From Methylobacterium sp. E-045 (lineage in GTDB: Bacteria; Pseudomonadota; Alphaproteobacteria; Rhizobiales; Beijerinckiaceae): a stretch of DNA of 64,000 bases. A program made the translations under genes and the position numbers. Below the pieces are notes generated by a model. The model was not told the DNA's origin. It did no database searches and saw only the letters and a list, made by a program, of their open reading frames with translations. Shown one piece after another: positions 9,814-19,530 of this stretch (position 1 is the first letter of the stretch; the number at the start of each line of letters is the position of its first letter). The stretch is from NCBI RefSeq assembly GCF_022829685.1, contig NZ_JAKSYE010000125.1:62001-126000 (forward strand), in the 5' to 3' direction.

Positions 9814-9936
9814 GGTGCCGGCGCAGGGATGGGCTTCTCGCCAAGAAGCTTCGGGATCCGTGCGTCGAACCTGACTACACCCGGGCGGGCGGGTTGTACG
9901 AGCCGGATTGAACCGGTTTTGTGGCAAAAAGGCGTA

Positions 9937-10932
9937 TTATCGCTTCGTCGTCACGGCCGTGCTCCCGTTCCCCACCGCCAGGCGGCGTGGCCTCACGAAG
10001 CGTGTGAGAAAGGCCCCCACCGGGCGCTCGAACAGGCGGTACGAGGCCAGGGCCAGCGCGATCGCGATGATGGCCGTGGCCGCCTTGGCGGTGAGCGTGG
10101 TGCCGAGGATCTTCGTCATGAGCGAGATGACGAGGCCGTGGAGCAGGTAGAGCGAGTAGGACGCGTCGCCGCCGATCTCCAGCACCCGCAATCCGGACGG
10201 CCACCGCCCCGCCCGCTCGATGGCCAGCGCGCCGCAGACGATGAGACAGGCCGGGAGGCCCCAGGTGAGCAGGCGGTACTGCTGGTCGTAGATTCCGAGG
10301 CTTGCGAGCCCTGCGAGCCCGATCACGCCGATCCCGAGCATCGCCATGCCCCTGCCGGCGCCCGAGGGCCGCACCCAAGTGGCGAGCGCGAGCCCGGCGG
10401 CGAATTCCAGGAGCAGGGGCGTCGTCCATTGGAGGAGGATCGCGTCCGCCGGCTGGAAGACCGCGCCCGCCAGCGCGAGAAGCGCGAGGGTGGCGGCGGC
10501 AAAGCGGATCGGCGCCCCGAGGACGAGCCCCGCCGCGAAGATCGCGTAGAACAGCATCTCCACGTTCAGGGTCCAGCCCACCGGCACGATGGGCCAGAGA
10601 CCGCCGCCCGCTTCGAAATAGGGAACGAACAGCAGGGACTTCGCGAGGCTCGGCGGATCGACGGTGATCCGGCTGAACACGCCCAGGACGGACACCGCGC
10701 CCAGGAACAGCGTCACCGCCCAATACAGCGGCACGACACGGATGATCCGCTTGGCGAGGAAGGTCGACGGCGTCTCCCCGACGCCGATCGTGCCCATGAT
10801 GAAGCCCGATATGACGAAGAAGATGTCGATGCCCACCGCCCCGACGATGAACGTTCCATCGGCCAGATGGAACGCCATCACGAGGAGGGCCGCCACGAAG
10901 CGAAGGGCCTGGATCGAGCGGTAATGCGGCAT
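9937..10932 (-). CDS. Membrane acyltransferase (acyltransferase-3 / OatA-NodX type)
   Basis: The protein has 331 residues and is largely hydrophobic with about ten membrane segments. The N-terminus SIQALRFVAALLVMAFHL carries the family's R...H arrangement, and GIDIFFVISGFIM is the second hallmark. Such enzymes O-acetylate or acylate surface sugars at the inner membrane. The gene sits between fabF and mltG, which are often neighbours, so it looks like a later arrival. The substrate cannot be inferred. The 14-base repeat array lies just downstream. Confidence 0.88.
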   Translation of the reverse strand: MPHYRSIQALRFVAALLVMAFHLADGTFIVGAVGIDIFFVISGFIMGTIGVGETPSTFLAKRIIRVVPLYWAVTLFLGAVSVLGVFSRITVDPPSLAKSLLFVPYFEAGGGLWPIVPVGWTLNVEMLFYAIFAAGLVLGAPIRFAAATLALLALAGAVFQPADAILLQWTTPLLLEFAAGLALATWVRPSGAGRGMAMLGIGVIGLAGLASLGIYDQQYRLLTWGLPACLIVCGALAIERAGRWPSGLRVLEIGGDASYSLYLLHGLVISLMTKILGTTLTAKAATAIIAIALALASYRLFERPVGAFLTRFVRPRRLAVGNGSTAVTTKR

Positions 10933-11001
10933 GGTCGTTCCCGGTGAGCTCCCGGCCGCTATCCGGGCGATCCGATTCGCAACGTCGGACCGGCCCGGGT
11001 C

Positions 11002-12261
11002 TCAGACCCGCCGCATCACCAGGCTGGCATTCGTGCCGCCGAAGCCGAACGAGTTCGAGAGCACGACATCCACCTGCTTGCGCTTGGCCTCGTGGGGCAC
11101 GAGGTCGATGGCCGTTTCCACCGAGGGCGTGTCGAGGTTCAGGGTCGGCGGCATCACGCCGTCGCGGATGGTGAGGATCGAGAAGATCGCCTCGATGGCA
11201 CCGGCGGCGCCGAGCAGGTGGCCCACGGCCGACTTGGTGGAGGACATGGCGGCCTGGGCGGCGTGCTCGCCGAGGAGGCGCTCCACGGCCTTGAGTTCGA
11301 GCTCGTCGCCCATGGGCGTCGAGGTACCGTGGGCGTTGATGTAGTCGATGTCGGAGGCCTGGATGCCGGCGCGCTTCACCGCGGCGCTCATGCAGCGGAA
11401 GGCGCCGTCGCCGTCCGGGGCCGGAGAGGTGATGTGGTAGGCGTCGCCCGTGAGGCCGTAGCCGACCACCTCGGCATAGATCCGAGCACCGCGTGCCTTG
11501 GCGTGCTCGTACTCTTCGAGAACGACGACGCCGGCGCCCTCCCCCATGACGAAGCCGTCACGGTCCTTGTCGTAGGGCCGGGAGGCCTTGGTGGGCTGGT
11601 CGTTGAAGCCGGTGGACAGGGCGCGGCAGGCGGCGAAGCCCGCGAGCGCCAGGCGGTTCACCGGGGATTCGGCGCCGCCGGCCACCATCACGTCGGCATC
11701 CCCGAACTGGATCAGCCGGGCGGCGTCGCCGATGGCGTGCGCCCCGGTGGAGCAGGCGGTGACCACCGCGTGATTCGGCCCCTTGAGGCCGTGGGCGATG
11801 GAGACCTGCCCGGAGGCGAGATTGATGATTCGGCCGGGAATGAAGAACGGCGAGATCCGTCGCGGCCCCTTGTCGTGCAGGGTCACGGAGGCGTCGTAGA
11901 TGCCCCCGATCCCGCCGATGCCGGAACCGATCATCACGCCGGTGGCGCACTGATCCTCGTGGCTCTTGGGGTGCCAGTCGGCATCGTCCAGCGCCTGACC
12001 GGCGGCGGCCATGGCATAGACGATGAACGGATCGACCTTGCGCTGCTCCTTCGTCTCCATCCACTGATCGGGATTGAAGGTGCCGTCGCTGCCGTCTCCG
12101 AACGGGACCGAGCACGCGATGCGGCAGGCGAGATCGGACACGTCGAAGGCTGTCACCTGCGACGCTCCGCTGTCTCCCGCGATCAACCGGCTCCAGGTGG
12201 CCTCGACCCCGCTTCCCAGCGGCGTCACCATACCCAAGCCCGTCACCACAACCCGACGCAT
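11002..12261 (-). CDS. fabF: 3-oxoacyl-ACP synthase II (FabF)
   Basis: FabF elongates acyl-ACP by condensation with malonyl-ACP. The protein has 419 residues starting MRRVVVTGLGMVTPLG at the ATG at 12261; an upstream in-frame start would add nine residues. The active-site Cys lies in VTACSTGAHAIGDA, and the two His residues lie in NAHGTSTPMGD and GHLLGAAGAIEA. The C-terminus SFGFGGTNASLVMRR is typical. It follows acpP by 92 bases on the same strand, the usual arrangement. Confidence 0.97.
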   Translation of the reverse strand: MRRVVVTGLGMVTPLGSGVEATWSRLIAGDSGASQVTAFDVSDLACRIACSVPFGDGSDGTFNPDQWMETKEQRKVDPFIVYAMAAAGQALDDADWHPKSHEDQCATGVMIGSGIGGIGGIYDASVTLHDKGPRRISPFFIPGRIINLASGQVSIAHGLKGPNHAVVTACSTGAHAIGDAARLIQFGDADVMVAGGAESPVNRLALAGFAACRALSTGFNDQPTKASRPYDKDRDGFVMGEGAGVVVLEEYEHAKARGARIYAEVVGYGLTGDAYHITSPAPDGDGAFRCMSAAVKRAGIQASDIDYINAHGTSTPMGDELELKAVERLLGEHAAQAAMSSTKSAVGHLLGAAGAIEAIFSILTIRDGVMPPTLNLDTPSVETAIDLVPHEAKRKQVDVVLSNSFGFGGTNASLVMRRV

Positions 12262-12353
12262 CGCGTAATCCCGAACCAGTCCCGTCATGTCACTGTCGTT
12301 CGGCGCGCGGGGTCCCGAGGACCCCGCTCCTCGCGCCTTTCGTGCCGTCGTGC

Positions 12354-12590
12354 TTACGCGGAGTTCTTCTCGAGGAACTTCACGGCATCGCCGACCGTCT
12401 GGATGGTCTCGGCGGCGTCGTCGGGGATTTCGACGTTGAACTCTTCCTCGAAGGCCATCACGAGCTCGACGGTGTCGAGGCTGTCGGCACCGAGGTCATC
12501 GATGAAGTTGGCGCCCTCGACCACCTTCTCCGGCTCCACGCCGAGGTGCTCGACAACGATCTTCTTCACGCGCTCAGCGATATCGCTCAT
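12354..12590 (-). CDS. acpP: Acyl carrier protein
   Basis: ACP carries acyl chains on 4'-phosphopantetheine in fatty-acid synthesis. The protein has 78 acidic residues and contains DDLGADSLDTVELVMAFEE, with the modified Ser at position 37. The length and sequence are those of a primary-metabolism ACP. It lies between fabG and fabF on the same strand. The gap of about 270 bases to fabG is long enough for its own promoter. Confidence 0.98.
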   Translation of the reverse strand: MSDIAERVKKIVVEHLGVEPEKVVEGANFIDDLGADSLDTVELVMAFEEEFNVEIPDDAAETIQTVGDAVKFLEKNSA

Positions 12591-12859
12591 CGTTCTTGGT
12601 CCTTGGTTATTCGATCGTGATGGTGAAGGTGCCGTGGCCGCCGTTCCGCTGGTGCGGATCTCTGGAAGCGGCCGGTGTCCGATCGCGCGTGGTCTTGAGA
12701 ACCCGCAACACGCTGAACCGTCAACCCCCCTCGCACGGCAGCCGGGGTGGTAGCACAGGGTTTTGGCGCTGGCGAGGGCCGGTTCACAAACCGTTCATCA
12801 CCGTGGCTTTTTCCCGGACGATCGGCGGGTTTTCCCGCGTGTGGTGGCGCGATACCCGC

Positions 12860-13600
12860 TCAGTACATCGCCATGCCGCCGTTCACGTGCAGGGTCTGGC
12901 CGGTGACGTAGGCGGCCTCGTTCGAGGCGAGGTAGACGGCCGCGGCCGCGATCTCCTCGCCGGTGCCGAGGCGGTTCATCGGGACGCGGGTGAGGATGCC
13001 CTCGCGCTGCTTCTCGTTGAGGGCGTCGGTCATCGGCGAGGTGATGAAGCCCGGCGCGATGCAGTTGACGGTGAGGTTGCGGGTGGCGACCTCGGCCGCC
13101 ATGGCCTTGGTCATACCGACGAGGCCGGCCTTGGCGGCGGCATAGTTCACCTGCCCCGGATTGCCGGTGGCGCCGACCACGGAGCCGATATTGACGATTC
13201 GGCCGTGGCGCCGCTTCATCATGCCCTTCACCGCCGCCCGCGAGAGGCGGAACGCGGCGGAGAGGTTCACGGCGATCACCGCGTCCCACTCGTCGTCCTT
13301 CATCCGCAGAAGCAGGTTGTCGCGGGTGATGCCGGCATTGTTGACGAGGATGTCGAGGCCGCCGAGGGCGGCTTCCGCCGCCGGCACCAGGGCCTCGACG
13401 GCGTCCCTGTCGGAGAGGTTGCAGGTCAGGGCATGGACGCGCTCGCCGCCGAGTTCGGCCGAGAGTGCGTCCAGCGCCTCGGCGCGGGTCCCGGAGACGG
13501 CCACGGTGGCGCCCTGGGCGTGGAGCGCCCGGGCGATGGCGCCGCCGAGGCCGCCGGTCGCGCCGGTGACGAGGGCCTTGCGGCCGGTCAGGTCGAACAT
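12860..13600 (-). CDS. fabG: 3-oxoacyl-ACP reductase (FabG)
   Basis: FabG performs the NADPH-dependent reduction of 3-oxoacyl-ACP. The protein has 246 residues and is a short-chain dehydrogenase with TGATGGLG (12-19) for cofactor binding, NNAG (87-90) and the catalytic Ser140, Tyr153 and Lys157 in the IGS...NYAAAK pattern. The C-terminal ITGQ-like AYVTGQTLHVNGGMAMY is usual for FabG. The start is the ATG at 13600, 14 bases after the fabD stop, in one unit with fabD. Confidence 0.97.
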   Translation of the reverse strand: MFDLTGRKALVTGATGGLGGAIARALHAQGATVAVSGTRAEALDALSAELGGERVHALTCNLSDRDAVEALVPAAEAALGGLDILVNNAGITRDNLLLRMKDDEWDAVIAVNLSAAFRLSRAAVKGMMKRRHGRIVNIGSVVGATGNPGQVNYAAAKAGLVGMTKAMAAEVATRNLTVNCIAPGFITSPMTDALNEKQREGILTRVPMNRLGTGEEIAAAAVYLASNEAAYVTGQTLHVNGGMAMY

Positions 13601-13614
13601 GGGCAATCCTGTTG

Positions 13615-14556
13615 TCAGCTGAGCGTCGGGAAGGCGGCCACGTCGTCGGGCGTGCCGACGGGGGTGGCGGTGGCGCCGGGGGCGATCCGCTTGACGAGGC
13701 CGGAGAGCACCTTGCCGGTGCCGATCTCGTGGAACTGATCGATGCCGGAGGCGGCCATGGCGGCGATGCATTCGCGCCAGCGCACGGTGCCCGTCACCTG
13801 GGCGACGAGGGCCTGACGGATGGCCGCCGGCTCCAGCACCGGCGCGGCCAGGACGTTGGAATAGACCGGCACCAGGGGGGGCTTCATCGCCACCCGGGTC
13901 AGGGCGTCCTGCATCGCCTCGGCCGCTGGCACCATCAGCGAGCAGTGGAACGGCGCCGAGACGTTGAGCATCACCGCGCGCTTGATGCCGCGCCCCTGCG
14001 CGATCGCCACCGCGCGCTCCACGGCGGCTTTCGCGCCCGAGAGCACCACCTGTCCCGCACCGTTGTCGTTGGCGACGTCGCAGACCTCGCCCTCGGAGGC
14101 CTCCGCGGCGATGGACCCGGCCAGTTCGGCATCGGCGCCGATGAGCGCGGCCATGGCGCCGGCACCCGGCGCCACCGCGCCCTGCATCGCCTCGCCGCGG
14201 ATGCGCAGGAGGCGGGCGGTATCGGCCAGGGTGAAGGTCCCGGCGGCGGCGAGCGCCGTGTACTCGCCGAGGGAATGCCCGGCCACCGCCGCCACATCGC
14301 GGACGAGATCGAGACCGCGTGTCGCCTGGAGCACGCGCAGGGTGGCGATGCTGGCCGCCATCAGGGCCGGCTGGGCGTTGGCGGTGAGGGTCAGCTCCTC
14401 CACCGGTCCCTCGAACATCAGCGTCGACAGCGACTGGCCGAGGGCCTCGTCGACCTCGTCGAAGACCGCCTTCGCCTGGGGGAAGGCCTCCGACAGGGCC
14501 CGGCCCATGCCCACGGCCTGGCTGCCCTGGCCTGGAAAGATGAATGCGCGCGCCAT
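13615..14556 (-). CDS. fabD: Malonyl-CoA:ACP transacylase (FabD)
   Basis: FabD transfers malonyl from CoA to ACP to feed fatty-acid elongation. The protein has about 313 residues, beginning ARAFIFPGQGSQAVGMG. The catalytic Ser is in AGHSLGEYTALAA, and the second catalytic His lies in APFHCSLM. Two ATG codons (14562 and 14556) are possible starts; the second gives the usual N-terminus. It is followed by fabG after 14 bases. Confidence 0.97.
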   Translation of the reverse strand: MARAFIFPGQGSQAVGMGRALSEAFPQAKAVFDEVDEALGQSLSTLMFEGPVEELTLTANAQPALMAASIATLRVLQATRGLDLVRDVAAVAGHSLGEYTALAAAGTFTLADTARLLRIRGEAMQGAVAPGAGAMAALIGADAELAGSIAAEASEGEVCDVANDNGAGQVVLSGAKAAVERAVAIAQGRGIKRAVMLNVSAPFHCSLMVPAAEAMQDALTRVAMKPPLVPVYSNVLAAPVLEPAAIRQALVAQVTGTVRWRECIAAMAASGIDQFHEIGTGKVLSGLVKRIAPGATATPVGTPDDVAAFPTLS

Positions 14557-14641
14557 GGTCATGTTCTCGCACGGAAAGGGCGGCGCAGTCGCACCGCCCG
14601 CCGCAGGTGTCAACACGAGGTGCCGCGATCGCCGGCCGGGG

Positions 14642-15364
14642 TCAGGCTTCGTTGAAGAAGTCCACCACCCCGGTATCGAGGCTGTAGGAGGCGCCGACGA
14701 TGCGCAGCTTGCCCGCCTTCAGGGGATCGAGGAGGGCGGGCTCGGAGGCCGTGCGCATGCGGTTGACGACCCGGTCGACGTTGGCGCGCACGCAATTCTC
14801 GATGAAGTCGCCGGGCTTGCCGCGGGCGGACAGCACCGCCGGCACGATCGGCTCGATCATCCGGCCGATGGAGCCGGGATAGACGGTGTTGTTCTCCACC
14901 ACGTCGGCCGCCGCCTGCACCGCGCCGCAGCGGCTGTGGCCCATCACCAGCACCAGCGGAACGCCGAGTTGCGACACGGCGTATTCCACCGACCCGAGGG
15001 CGGCCGTATCGGCAGTGTTGCCGGCGTTGCGGACGATGAAGAGCTCGCCGAGACCGCGCTCGAACAGGATCTCCGGGGAGACGCGGGAATCGGAGCAGCT
15101 CACCAGCACGCAGAACGGCGTCTGCCCGAGGGCGATCTCGATCCGGCGGTCGCGGCCCTGCACCGAACGGACGGGGCTGTCGGTCTTGTAGAGGCGGTTG
15201 CCTTCCTTCAGCAGGTCCAGGGCCTGGTCGGCACTGAGATCGGTCTTCTTCGTGGACGGAGCGGCGGCGAGCCCGAAAGTCGGCAGGGCAGTGGCCGCGA
15301 AGGCGGCCGCGCCGAGCCGGCAGGCGCAGTCGAACAGGTTGCGGCGGCTGAAACGGGTGGTCAT
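14642..15364 (-). CDS. Exported beta-class carbonic anhydrase
   Basis: It interconverts CO2 and bicarbonate. The protein has 240 residues. Zinc-site motifs are CSDSRVSPE (Cys, Asp-Arg pair) and MGHSRCGAVQ (His and Cys). The N-terminus TTRFSRRNLF followed by a hydrophobic Ala-rich stretch looks like a twin-arginine signal, so a periplasmic location is probable. The start at the ATG at 15364 gives this signal; longer in-frame starts reach into the divergent promoter region of rpoZ. Neighbouring fab genes do not explain its role. Confidence 0.92.
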   Translation of the reverse strand: MTTRFSRRNLFDCACRLGAAAFAATALPTFGLAAAPSTKKTDLSADQALDLLKEGNRLYKTDSPVRSVQGRDRRIEIALGQTPFCVLVSCSDSRVSPEILFERGLGELFIVRNAGNTADTAALGSVEYAVSQLGVPLVLVMGHSRCGAVQAAADVVENNTVYPGSIGRMIEPIVPAVLSARGKPGDFIENCVRANVDRVVNRMRTASEPALLDPLKAGKLRIVGASYSLDTGVVDFFNEA

Positions 15365-15544
15365 GAGAGGGGAACCTCCGTGTTCCGCGCCGAATCGCAC
15401 GGGCCCGGAGGCATGGTTAGCGTCGGGCGCCCGGGTTGTCTCCGGGGCGATCGGCTGCGCCGGCCGGGCGGATGGATCGGGCGCCTCGTTCGTGGGGCGG
15501 GCCGCGCCCCGAGGGGCAAACGGAAAGCGTTCCCCTGCATCGGC

Positions 15545-15573
15545 TTGTTGCGGCGCGTGAGGCGGTGTATGGA
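15545..15573 (+). promoter_or_regulatory. Candidate promoter of rpoZ
   Basis: TTGTTG (15545-15550) and TATGGA (15568-15573) are separated by 17 bases, about 48 bases before the rpoZ ATG. A purine-rich ribosome-binding site (GGAAGGAG) starts near 15604. Confidence 0.5.
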
Positions 15574-15620
15574 GCCGGTTCAATCTCTAAATTCCCGGTC
15601 TATGGAAGGAGCCCTCCCGC

Positions 15621-16031
15621 ATGGCTCGCGTCACCGTTGAAGACTGCATCGACAAGGTCGAGAACCGCTTCGAGCTCGTCCTGCTCGCGAGCCATCGCGC
15701 CCGCCTGCTCGCCGCCGGCGCGCCGCTGACCATCGACCGCGACCGCGACAAGAACCCGGTCTGCGCCCTCCGCGAGATCGGCGACGCGACGATCACGGCC
15801 GACGACCTCAAGGAACAGCTCATCCACTCGATGCAGAAATACGTCGAGGTCGATGAGCCGGAGGCCGAGACGGTGCCGCTCCTGTCGAGCTCGCCGGCCG
15901 CCGCCGCCGTGGCGCCGCCATCCTCGAGCGACGACGGCGCCGTCCAGTTCGACCGGATGAGCGAAGAGGATCTGTTGCGCGGTCTCGAGAACCTCGCTCC
16001 GCCGACCGAGACGGACGAAGAGGCCGAGTGA
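15621..16031 (+). CDS. rpoZ: RNA polymerase omega subunit
   Basis: Omega helps assemble RNA polymerase and is linked to ppGpp response. The protein has 136 residues. The start ARVTVEDCIDKVENRFELVLLASHRAR is the canonical omega N-terminus, and the C-terminal half is the acidic, less conserved tail. It lies upstream of the RSH gene, a pairing widely seen in proteobacteria. A strong intrinsic terminator follows, so rpoZ may be transcribed alone. Confidence 0.97.
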   Translation: MARVTVEDCIDKVENRFELVLLASHRARLLAAGAPLTIDRDRDKNPVCALREIGDATITADDLKEQLIHSMQKYVEVDEPEAETVPLLSSSPAAAAVAPPSSSDDGAVQFDRMSEEDLLRGLENLAPPTETDEEAE

Positions 16032-16064
16032 TCGGACGACGTACTGTCCACTGACGATCCTGCG

Positions 16065-16096
16065 AAAACCCGGCCCGGCGCCGGGTTTTTCGTTTT
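16065..16096 (+). terminator. Intrinsic terminator of rpoZ
   Basis: AAAACCCGG (16065-16073) pairs with CCGGGTTTT (16081-16089) around a seven-base loop and is followed by TCGTTTTT. It is 33 bases after the rpoZ stop. Confidence 0.88.
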
Positions 16097-16209
16097 TCGG
16101 CGCGAGAAACCGGTGTCATGCGGCGCCATGGGTCTGGCGTGCCCGGTCGCGATGCGGGACAACGAAGACAGAGGCGGGCAGCGACGATGTGTGAAGGGTG
16201 TTGCGGCGG

Positions 16210-18447
16210 ATGATGCGCCAGTACGAGCTCGTGGAGCGGGTCAGGCGTTACAACCCCGCCGTGAACGAGGCCCTTCTCAACCGCGCCTACGTCTATGCCA
16301 TGCGGGCGCACGGCACGCAGAAGCGGGCGTCGGGCGATCCCTTCTTCGCCCATCCCCTGGAAGTCGCCGCGATTCTCACCGATCTCCGGCTGGACGATGC
16401 GACCATCGTCGCCGCGGTCCTGCACGACACGGTGGAGGACACGGCCGCCACCCTCGACGAGATCCGCGAGCTCTTCAGCCCCGAGATCGGCGCCCTGGTG
16501 GACGGGCTGACGAAGCTCAAGCGCCTGGACCTCGTGTCGAAGCGCGCGGTCCAGGGCGAGAACTTCCGCAAGCTGCTGCTCGCCGTGGCGGCGGATGTGC
16601 GCGTGCTCCTGGTGAAGCTCGCCGACCGCCTGCACAACATGCGCACGCTCCACCACATGAAGCCGGAGAAGCGCGAGCGGATCGCCCAGGAGACCCTGGA
16701 CATCTACGCCCCCCTCGCCGGCCGCATGGGCATGCAGGAACTGCGCGAGGAACTCGAAGACCTCGCCCTGCGCAACCTCAAGCCCGAGATCTACGAGACG
16801 ATCACCCAGCGCCTGGCCGATCTCGCCGTGAAGTCGGAACGCCTGGTGGAGAGCATCGAGCGGGATCTGACCGCCAAGCTCGCCGCGCAGGGCATCAACG
16901 CCGTGGTCACCGGACGCCAGAAGCGGCCCTATTCGATCTCCGCCAAGATGGAGCGCAAGTCGGTCGCCTTCGAGCAATTGTCGGACATCTTCGGCTTCCG
17001 CATCATCGTCGAGTCGCTGTCCGAATGCTACGGGGCGCTCGGCGTCGTCCATACCACCTGGCCGATGGTTCCGGGCCGCTACAAGGACTACATCTCGACC
17101 CCGAAGCAGAACGATTACCGGTCGATCCACACCACGGTGATCGGCCCGAAGAGCCAGCGCGTCGAGCTGCAGATCCGCACCGCGGCCATGGACGAGATCG
17201 CCGAATACGGCATCGCCGCGCACGCCCATTACAAGGAGAGCGGCGGCAAGGACGAGATCGGCGGCGTGCATCCGCGCCTCGCCACGGAGAGCGGCGCCTA
17301 TCAATGGCTGCGCCGGACCATCGAACTCCTGGCCGAGGGCGACAGCCCGGAGGAGTTCCTGGAGCATACCAAGCTCGAACTCTTCCAGGACCAGGTGTTC
17401 TGCTTCACGCCCAAGGGGCGCCTCATCGCCCTGCCGCGCGGCGCGACGCCGATCGATTTCGCCTATGCCGTCCATACCGATGTCGGCAACACGGCGGTGG
17501 GGGCCAAGATCAACGGGCGCATGGCGCCGCTGCTGATCGAACTCGTCAACGGCGACGAGGTCGAGATCGCGCGGGCCGACGGGCAATCGCCTCCGGCGGC
17601 CTGGGAATCCCTCGTGGTCACCGGCAAGGCCCGCGCCGCGATCCGGCGGGCGACCCGCTCGGCCGTGCGGCGGCAATATGCCGGCCTCGGCCGCCAGATC
17701 CTCGACCGGGCCTTCGAGCGGGCGGCCAAGAGCTTCTCCGAGGACAAGCTGAGGGGGGCGCTGCCCCGCTTGGCGCGCCAGAGCACGGAGGACGTGTTCG
17801 CGGCGGTGGGCCGTGGCGAGATGTTCTCGGGCGACGTGGTGCGCGCGGTCTATCCCGACCACAAGGACGAACGCCGCACGGCCCCGGCCACCCTGCAGCA
17901 GCCCATGGACGGAGGGGCGGGGCGTCTCAGCCTCGCCAAGGGGCAGGCCATGCGCCTGACCTTCCCCGAAGGCGCCGCCGATATGGGCCGTGCCGATGCC
18001 ATCCCCATTCGCGGCCTCGACAACGACCTGCCGGTGAGCTTCGCCCCCAATGGCGGCGCGGTGCCGGGAGACCGCATCGTCGGCATCCTCACCCCCGGCG
18101 TCGGGGTGACGATCTATCCGATCCAGTCGGCGGCGCTCGCGGATTTCGACAACGAGCCGGCGCGCTGGCTCGACGTGCGCTGGGATGTCGAGGCGGGCGG
18201 GAGCGAGCGGTTTCCCGCGCGCCTCGCGCTGCAATCGATCAACGAGCCCGGCGTCCTCGCCCAGATCGCCCAGGTCATCGCCGATCACGACGGCAACATC
18301 GACAACGTCTCGATGAAGCGGCGCACGCAGGATTTCACCGAGATCGTCATCGACCTCTCGGTCTGGGATCTGAAGCACCTCAACGCCATCGTCGCCGAAC
18401 TGCGGGGAAAGCGCACGGTGAGCAAGGTCGACCGGGTCAACGGCTGA
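16210..18447 (+). CDS. rsh: RelA/SpoT-family (p)ppGpp synthetase/hydrolase
   Basis: It makes and degrades the alarmone (p)ppGpp. The protein has 745 residues. The HD hydrolase part holds FFAHPLEVAAIL and LHDTVEDTAATLDE. The synthetase part contains KMERKSVAFEQLSDIFGFRI. It is followed by a TGS domain (VFCFTPKGRLIALPRGATPIDFAYA) and a C-terminal ACT domain (INEPGVLAQIAQVIADHDGNIDNV). Both catalytic halves look intact, so it is probably bifunctional, as expected for the single RSH enzyme of most alphaproteobacteria. The ATG at 16210 is preferred over the earlier GTG. Confidence 0.96.
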   Translation: MMRQYELVERVRRYNPAVNEALLNRAYVYAMRAHGTQKRASGDPFFAHPLEVAAILTDLRLDDATIVAAVLHDTVEDTAATLDEIRELFSPEIGALVDGLTKLKRLDLVSKRAVQGENFRKLLLAVAADVRVLLVKLADRLHNMRTLHHMKPEKRERIAQETLDIYAPLAGRMGMQELREELEDLALRNLKPEIYETITQRLADLAVKSERLVESIERDLTAKLAAQGINAVVTGRQKRPYSISAKMERKSVAFEQLSDIFGFRIIVESLSECYGALGVVHTTWPMVPGRYKDYISTPKQNDYRSIHTTVIGPKSQRVELQIRTAAMDEIAEYGIAAHAHYKESGGKDEIGGVHPRLATESGAYQWLRRTIELLAEGDSPEEFLEHTKLELFQDQVFCFTPKGRLIALPRGATPIDFAYAVHTDVGNTAVGAKINGRMAPLLIELVNGDEVEIARADGQSPPAAWESLVVTGKARAAIRRATRSAVRRQYAGLGRQILDRAFERAAKSFSEDKLRGALPRLARQSTEDVFAAVGRGEMFSGDVVRAVYPDHKDERRTAPATLQQPMDGGAGRLSLAKGQAMRLTFPEGAADMGRADAIPIRGLDNDLPVSFAPNGGAVPGDRIVGILTPGVGVTIYPIQSAALADFDNEPARWLDVRWDVEAGGSERFPARLALQSINEPGVLAQIAQVIADHDGNIDNVSMKRRTQDFTEIVIDLSVWDLKHLNAIVAELRGKRTVSKVDRVNG

Positions 18448-18602
18448 ACGCCCGGTCTCCGTGGAGGGGGCTCCGCCGCGTAACGCTCTATTGACCATGC
18501 GCCGGCGCGGGGAGGCCCTCGTCGGGTGGGAGCGCCTTGCGCCTCGTGGTCCGCGCTGCCACAAACGCCGCCCGACCCTCTCAGACCAGGAGCACCCTTC
18601 CC

Positions 18603-19193
18603 ATGACGCCAGACGCGGTGCTCGCGGAATTCCGTGAGGCGGGTGCTCTGCTCGAAGGGCATTTCGTCCTCAGTTCCGGGCTCCATTCCGGCGTCTTCCT
18701 GCAGAAGATGGCGATCTTCTCCGATCCGGTCCGGACGGAGCGCCTGTGCAAGGCCCTGGCGGAGGTCATCGTCGCCCGCTTCGGCCCCATCGACATCGTG
18801 GTGTCTCCCGCCATCGGCGGCATCGTGCCGGGCTACGAGACCGCGCGCCATCTCGGAGCCCGCGCCATCTTCGTCGAACGCGATCCCGGCGGCCCGTTCT
18901 CCCTCCGTCGCGGTTTCAGCATCCCGGCCGGCCAGCGCGCCGTGATCGTCGAGGATATCGTGACCACGGGCCTCTCCGCCCGCGAATGCCTCGCCTCCCT
19001 CCAGTCCGAAGCCGGGGACGTCATCGGCGCCGCCTGCCTCATCGACCGTTCGGGCGGGCGCGGCGAGATCGGCCTCCCCCTCGTCTCCCTGGTCACCCTC
19101 GACATTCCGGTCTATCCTGCGGATACGTTGCCGCCGGAACTCGCCGCGCTGCCCGCCGTCAAGCCCGGTAGTCGCGTGAAGGCCCCCGGCTGA
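18603..19193 (+). CDS. pyrE: Orotate phosphoribosyltransferase
   Basis: PyrE forms orotidine-5'-phosphate from orotate and PRPP in pyrimidine synthesis. The protein has 196 residues. The PRPP-binding motif is RAVIVEDIVTTGLSARE, and FVLSSGLHSGVFLQKM near residue 20 is typical of the substrate-binding N-terminus. The start is the ATG at 18603 after a purine-rich site. It lies downstream of the RSH gene with a gap of about 155 bases. Confidence 0.95.
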   Translation: MTPDAVLAEFREAGALLEGHFVLSSGLHSGVFLQKMAIFSDPVRTERLCKALAEVIVARFGPIDIVVSPAIGGIVPGYETARHLGARAIFVERDPGGPFSLRRGFSIPAGQRAVIVEDIVTTGLSARECLASLQSEAGDVIGAACLIDRSGGRGEIGLPLVSLVTLDIPVYPADTLPPELAALPAVKPGSRVKAPG

Positions 19194-19530
19194 TTTCAAG
19201 CAAGATTGAAACTCACGGTGGATGTTTGTCTGATGTGCAATTAGGCATATCAGTTGCGCGAAATGGAATATCCTCGGCAGACCCGGCTATCATCCGATTT
19301 TTCTGGCGAATGCCTATCGGCCATGGTTGACAAACGCCCGGCTCGGACAATAGCAAAGGATATGATCGCCGATTATCTCGGACGGTCTTCTAATTCTTAA
19401 ATTTTATTAGGGATTTGATTTTCAAGATCAAATAATCTCGACTTATTTTAGTATTGAGGATAGCAGGGCTTTTGGGGGGCGTTAAGCTTCAAGATTTTCC
19501 TGCCTTGAATGTGAAAAATCCAATGAGAAA
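19194..19530. other. AT-rich intergenic region between pyrE and the NYN gene
   Basis: No gene was seen. Just after pyrE, TTTCAA (19195-19200) and TTGAAA form a short inverted repeat. A TTGACA hexamer is at 19327-19332 with only a weak partner about 17 bases on. The second half is clearly more AT-rich than the surrounding genes. Confidence 0.6.

Noticed and set aside
7364..9874. A very long open frame on the plus strand across gmk, yicC and mltG
   Set aside because: It is antisense to three well-supported genes and has a composition typical of shadow frames in GC-rich DNA, with no recognisable domain.
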